This document shows, in pieces, positions 61,642-64,000 of a DNA stretch of 64,000 bases (positions are counted from its first letter, which is position 1; each line of letters opens with the position of its first letter). The DNA comes from Streptomyces guryensis (GTDB lineage Bacteria; Actinomycetota; Actinomycetes; Streptomycetales; Streptomycetaceae). Location of the stretch: assembly GCF_021261325.1 (NCBI RefSeq), contig NZ_JAJSBI010000002.1, positions 496,001 through 560,000 on the forward strand. Direction: 5' to 3'. A program made the position numbers and the translations under genes. The notes beneath the pieces were generated by a model that had not been told where the DNA came from, did no database searches, and saw only the letters and a list, made by a program, of their open reading frames with translations.

Positions 61642-63153
61642 TCAGCGGGCCTCGTGGCGCAGGGGATTGGGCAGCTCGGCCCACTGGTCGCCGGGCGTTC
61701 CGGGCGACATCCGCATCAGTGTCAGCGCCTTCGCGGGCAGCGGTTCTTCGAGCAGGGCGAGCAGGTCGGGGGTGCGGGGCAGCTCCCGTACGGCCGTCTC
61801 CAGCGCCGCCCCGAGCGCCGGCGCCGAACCCGCCGTACCGGCGAGGGCGCCCGCCACCAGCGACCCGAACAGCTTGCGCCGCAGCGTCGTCACGTCGTCC
61901 GTGACGATCCGTCCGGACAGCTCCGGGACCGGGATGCCGTGCCGGGCCAGTCGCGCCGGGCCGACGCGGATGTCGGCGAGGTCGCGGTAGACCAGCCGCA
62001 GCGGGGCACCCGTCGGCGAGAGGACGACGAGGAGGTTCTGGCCGTGCGCCTCAAGAGCCACACCCAGCTCCAGCAGGCGCAGGCCCACGGTGAGGGTGAG
62101 GCGGGTGAAGTCGGCGAGCCAGGCAGGGGATTCGGGCAGCGCGGTGGTCGCGAGCGCCGCCACCGGCACGACCCGCTCGCCGCGGGCCGTGGAGGCGTAC
62201 GTCTGCGGCGACTCCCGCACCACGGCGGCGAGGTCCGGGGAGTCGGCCGTGGCCGCGCCCAATGTGCGCGTGACGTGCAGGAGACCGTCGGCGCGCGCCG
62301 CCAGGGACTCCGCGAAGGCCGACAACGTCGCCGACAGCGCGATCGAGTAGGCCGAGATGTCCCGCACCGAGGACGTCAGCCGGGCGCTCAGCGCGGTCTT
62401 GACGTGCGGTCCGGCGGGCACCGCGAGCGTGCGCAGGGACATCAGCGGGTGCGCGGTGAGCTTCTCCTCGCAGGTCCGCTTGAGCACATGCGCCGCCTGC
62501 CACGGGTGCACCGGCAGCAACAGCCGTTCCCCGTCCCGCATGTCGTCCGGCCACGCCCCCGTCACCAGGCACTCGTCGGTGCGGACCGGCAGCATCCCCA
62601 GCTCCACCCGCGGCCGGTGCTCGGGCCCGTAGGCGAGCTGCTCGGCCACCGAGAAACCCGGCCTGGAACGGCAGCCCGGGTGGTACGGATGCCCGTCCAC
62701 CACCCGCTGCTCCCACTCCCAGTCCCGCGCGGGCCACTCGTCCGTGTCACTCTCCTGACCGGCCCGCGACAGCGCCAACGAGGCCACGCTGTGCCCGAGT
62801 TCGGCCGCGAAGTCGACGCAGTGCGGCACCGCGAGGTCCGTCATCAGCCACGCCGGATGGTCGTATGCCACGCTGCCGAGTCGTACGGCGGTGACGTACG
62901 CGCCGGTGGCGTACGGATCCGCGACCGGCCCGTGCAGCCGCCGCCCGTCGCGAAGGCGCAGGGTGAGGCCGTCCCGTCCCGGGTCCCGGCCGGCGATCCA
63001 CGGCAGCGGCTCATGGGCGAGCGCCCGCCACAGCCGGGTCAGCACGGCCGCCCGGGCGCCCGGCAGCTCGTCCGCGTACCGTGACTCAAGCGCGGGGCGT
63101 ACGGCGGCCAGCTCGTCGGCGACCTCGGCCTCCGCGGGATGGGGACGCTGCAC
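61642..63153 (-). CDS. IucA/IucC-family NIS siderophore synthetase
   Basis: A 503-residue ATP-dependent siderophore synthetase joining a carboxylic acid to an amine or alcohol. Motifs include GHPYHPGCRSRPGFS (ATP-binding), LLPVHPWQAAHVL and the C-terminal EAHGQNLLV...YRDLADIRVGP catalytic segment. I use GTG 63153, preceded by GAGGAG seven bases upstream, rather than the ATG at 63204 that would add 17 unconserved residues. Divergent from a second synthetase, which suggests a two-step NIS pathway. Confidence 0.92.
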   Translation of the reverse strand: MQRPHPAEAEVADELAAVRPALESRYADELPGARAAVLTRLWRALAHEPLPWIAGRDPGRDGLTLRLRDGRRLHGPVADPYATGAYVTAVRLGSVAYDHPAWLMTDLAVPHCVDFAAELGHSVASLALSRAGQESDTDEWPARDWEWEQRVVDGHPYHPGCRSRPGFSVAEQLAYGPEHRPRVELGMLPVRTDECLVTGAWPDDMRDGERLLLPVHPWQAAHVLKRTCEEKLTAHPLMSLRTLAVPAGPHVKTALSARLTSSVRDISAYSIALSATLSAFAESLAARADGLLHVTRTLGAATADSPDLAAVVRESPQTYASTARGERVVPVAALATTALPESPAWLADFTRLTLTVGLRLLELGVALEAHGQNLLVVLSPTGAPLRLVYRDLADIRVGPARLARHGIPVPELSGRIVTDDVTTLRRKLFGSLVAGALAGTAGSAPALGAALETAVRELPRTPDLLALLEEPLPAKALTLMRMSPGTPGDQWAELPNPLRHEAR

Positions 63154-63245
63154 GGGCGGGCTCCTCGGGTACGAGTAGGGCGTCACGAACCGTGGTGACG
63201 GCATACATACTGATCGTCTCCGCCCGAACGGAACTCAGGGAACGA
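63154..63245. promoter_or_regulatory. divergent promoter region of the NIS synthetase pair
   Basis: About 92 bp holding both promoters. I see no good match to the iron box consensus, unlike the ZIP promoter, though a weak or degenerate site cannot be excluded. Confidence 0.4.
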
Positions 63246-64000
63246 GTGGATCGCGTGGATCTCATCACCCCGCACGCCGGTGAAGACCCCGCCGGCCGTG
63301 CCGACGCATACGCGGCCGCACCGCTCCTCAACTGTCTGCTGCGCGAGGTGGCGGAGCCGGTCGAGCGGGTCGACGGGCACCGCACCTACCGGCTGCCCGG
63401 CGTGGACCGGCTGCTGCGCGTCCGCGGCGAACGGCGGCCCGCCGAGCCCGAGGTGTTCGCGGGGGGCCACTGGCACCACATCGGCCACACCGAACTCGTC
63501 AAACTCGTCGCCGAGGAACTGCGCCGCCACACGGGCCTGTCCAACCACGAACTCCCCGCCGAGATGATCGACAGCCGCGACGCGGTGGCCGCGCTGCTCG
63601 CCGCCCGCGCGCGGGCGGCGCCACCCGAGGACCCGTACCAGCGCTCCGAGCAGTCCCTGATCACCGGCCACCCCTACCACCCGGCCCCCAAGGCACGCGG
63701 CGGCGGACCGGTCGCCTGCTGGCTGCCGTACGCCCCGGAGGCCCACGCCCGTTTCCCGCTGGTGCTGCTCGGCGTGCGCGAGGACCTGGTCGTCGAGGAG
63801 GGCGACACCTGCGCGTTGGACGCCCTGGGCGAGGCCCCGCCCGGCTACCGGCTGCTGCCCGCCCACCCGTGGCAGCTCGACCTCCTGGACCTCGCGCCCG
63901 CCTTCGCCGACGGCCGCCTGATCCGGCTGGGCACGACCGCCTTCGAGACCTGGCCCACGGCCGCAGTCCGCACCCTCTACGCCCCCGGGCACGACCTCTT
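63246..64000 (+). CDS. IucA/IucC-family NIS siderophore synthetase, C-terminus beyond the window
   Basis: The frame runs from GTG 63246 (or GTG 63255) off the right edge; about 251 residues are visible. It shows SEQSLITGHPYHPAPKARGG (ATP-binding) and RLLPAHPWQLDLLDL motifs of IucA/IucC synthetases, so this is the N-terminal half of a second enzyme. Divergent from the first. AGGGA lies just upstream of GTG 63246. Confidence 0.88.
   Translation, partial: MDRVDLITPHAGEDPAGRADAYAAAPLLNCLLREVAEPVERVDGHRTYRLPGVDRLLRVRGERRPAEPEVFAGGHWHHIGHTELVKLVAEELRRHTGLSNHELPAEMIDSRDAVAALLAARARAAPPEDPYQRSEQSLITGHPYHPAPKARGGGPVACWLPYAPEAHARFPLVLLGVREDLVVEEGDTCALDALGEAPPGYRLLPAHPWQLDLLDLAPAFADGRLIRLGTTAFETWPTAAVRTLYAPGHDL

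Noticed and set aside
63154-63245. iron box between the NIS synthetases
   Set aside because: I looked for TTAGG...CCTAA-like arms and found no acceptable match.

Overview
The window is a stretch of high-GC actinobacterial chromosome that looks like Streptomyces. Supporting signs are the very high third-position GC, frequent GTG starts, 4-base ATGA/GTGA gene overlaps, rare TTA leucine codons, Streptomyces-type intergenic repeats, and a gene set typical of the genus (LAL/LuxR regulators, a single mce locus, Gcl/urate genes, NIS siderophore synthetases). I see no rRNA, tRNA, CRISPR array, prophage or complete insertion sequence.

Layout. 1-3.2 kb: a PucR-type regulator (cut by the edge) divergent from a ferredoxin reductase/fatty-acid desaturase pair. 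3.2-11.3 kb: mixed single genes: a cold-shock protein with a structured leader, a ZIP metal transporter behind an iron box, CorA, an AlkZ-like protein, LysE/LysR, a small tautomerase and a secreted trypsin. 11.3-18.5 kb: a giant LAL regulator and a GAF-LuxR regulator beside two translationally coupled acyl-CoA synthetases. 18.5-27.1 kb: a redox-type regulator with DoxX and a strong palindromic operator, a degenerate Mrr-like protein, then a glyoxylate block (gcl, katA, glxR, hyi). In this block gcl, katA and hyi carry the same composite tandem operator.

27.1-38.0 kb: a complete mce lipid-import operon on the minus strand (ATPase, two YrbE permeases, six MCE proteins, two Mce-associated proteins) ending in a textbook hairpin plus T-run terminator. 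38.2-40.4 kb: an ECF sigma factor fused to a membrane anchor and a proline-rich outer tail, and a secreted lytic transglycosylase. The mce operon and the transglycosylase share a leader motif. 40.4-45.1 kb: PolX and a large secreted BNR/sortilin-like repeat protein.

45.4-51.1 kb: a purine module. A DUF77-like protein and a small HTH_22 regulator precede uraD-uraH-uox (urate to allantoin), followed by an 8-oxoguanine deaminase (oxidised guanine to urate) and a urate/xanthine-type permease. The permease sits behind a 23-codon TTA-containing leader ORF whose ribosome site lies in a dispersed repeat. Functionally this feeds the glyoxylate block, because allantoin breakdown gives glyoxylate, which Gcl, Hyi and GlxR convert towards glycerate.

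51.2-64 kb: TMEM175, an exonuclease pseudogene interrupted by a dispersed mini-repeat, an AraC/SDR pair, a hotdog thioesterase, a phosphatase, a serine hydrolase, an alanine-type aminotransferase divergent from an HxlR regulator with tandem operators, a VWA-domain pair, and two divergent IucA/IucC-type siderophore synthetases, the second cut by the right edge. All functions are inferred from the sequence alone; no database search was run.
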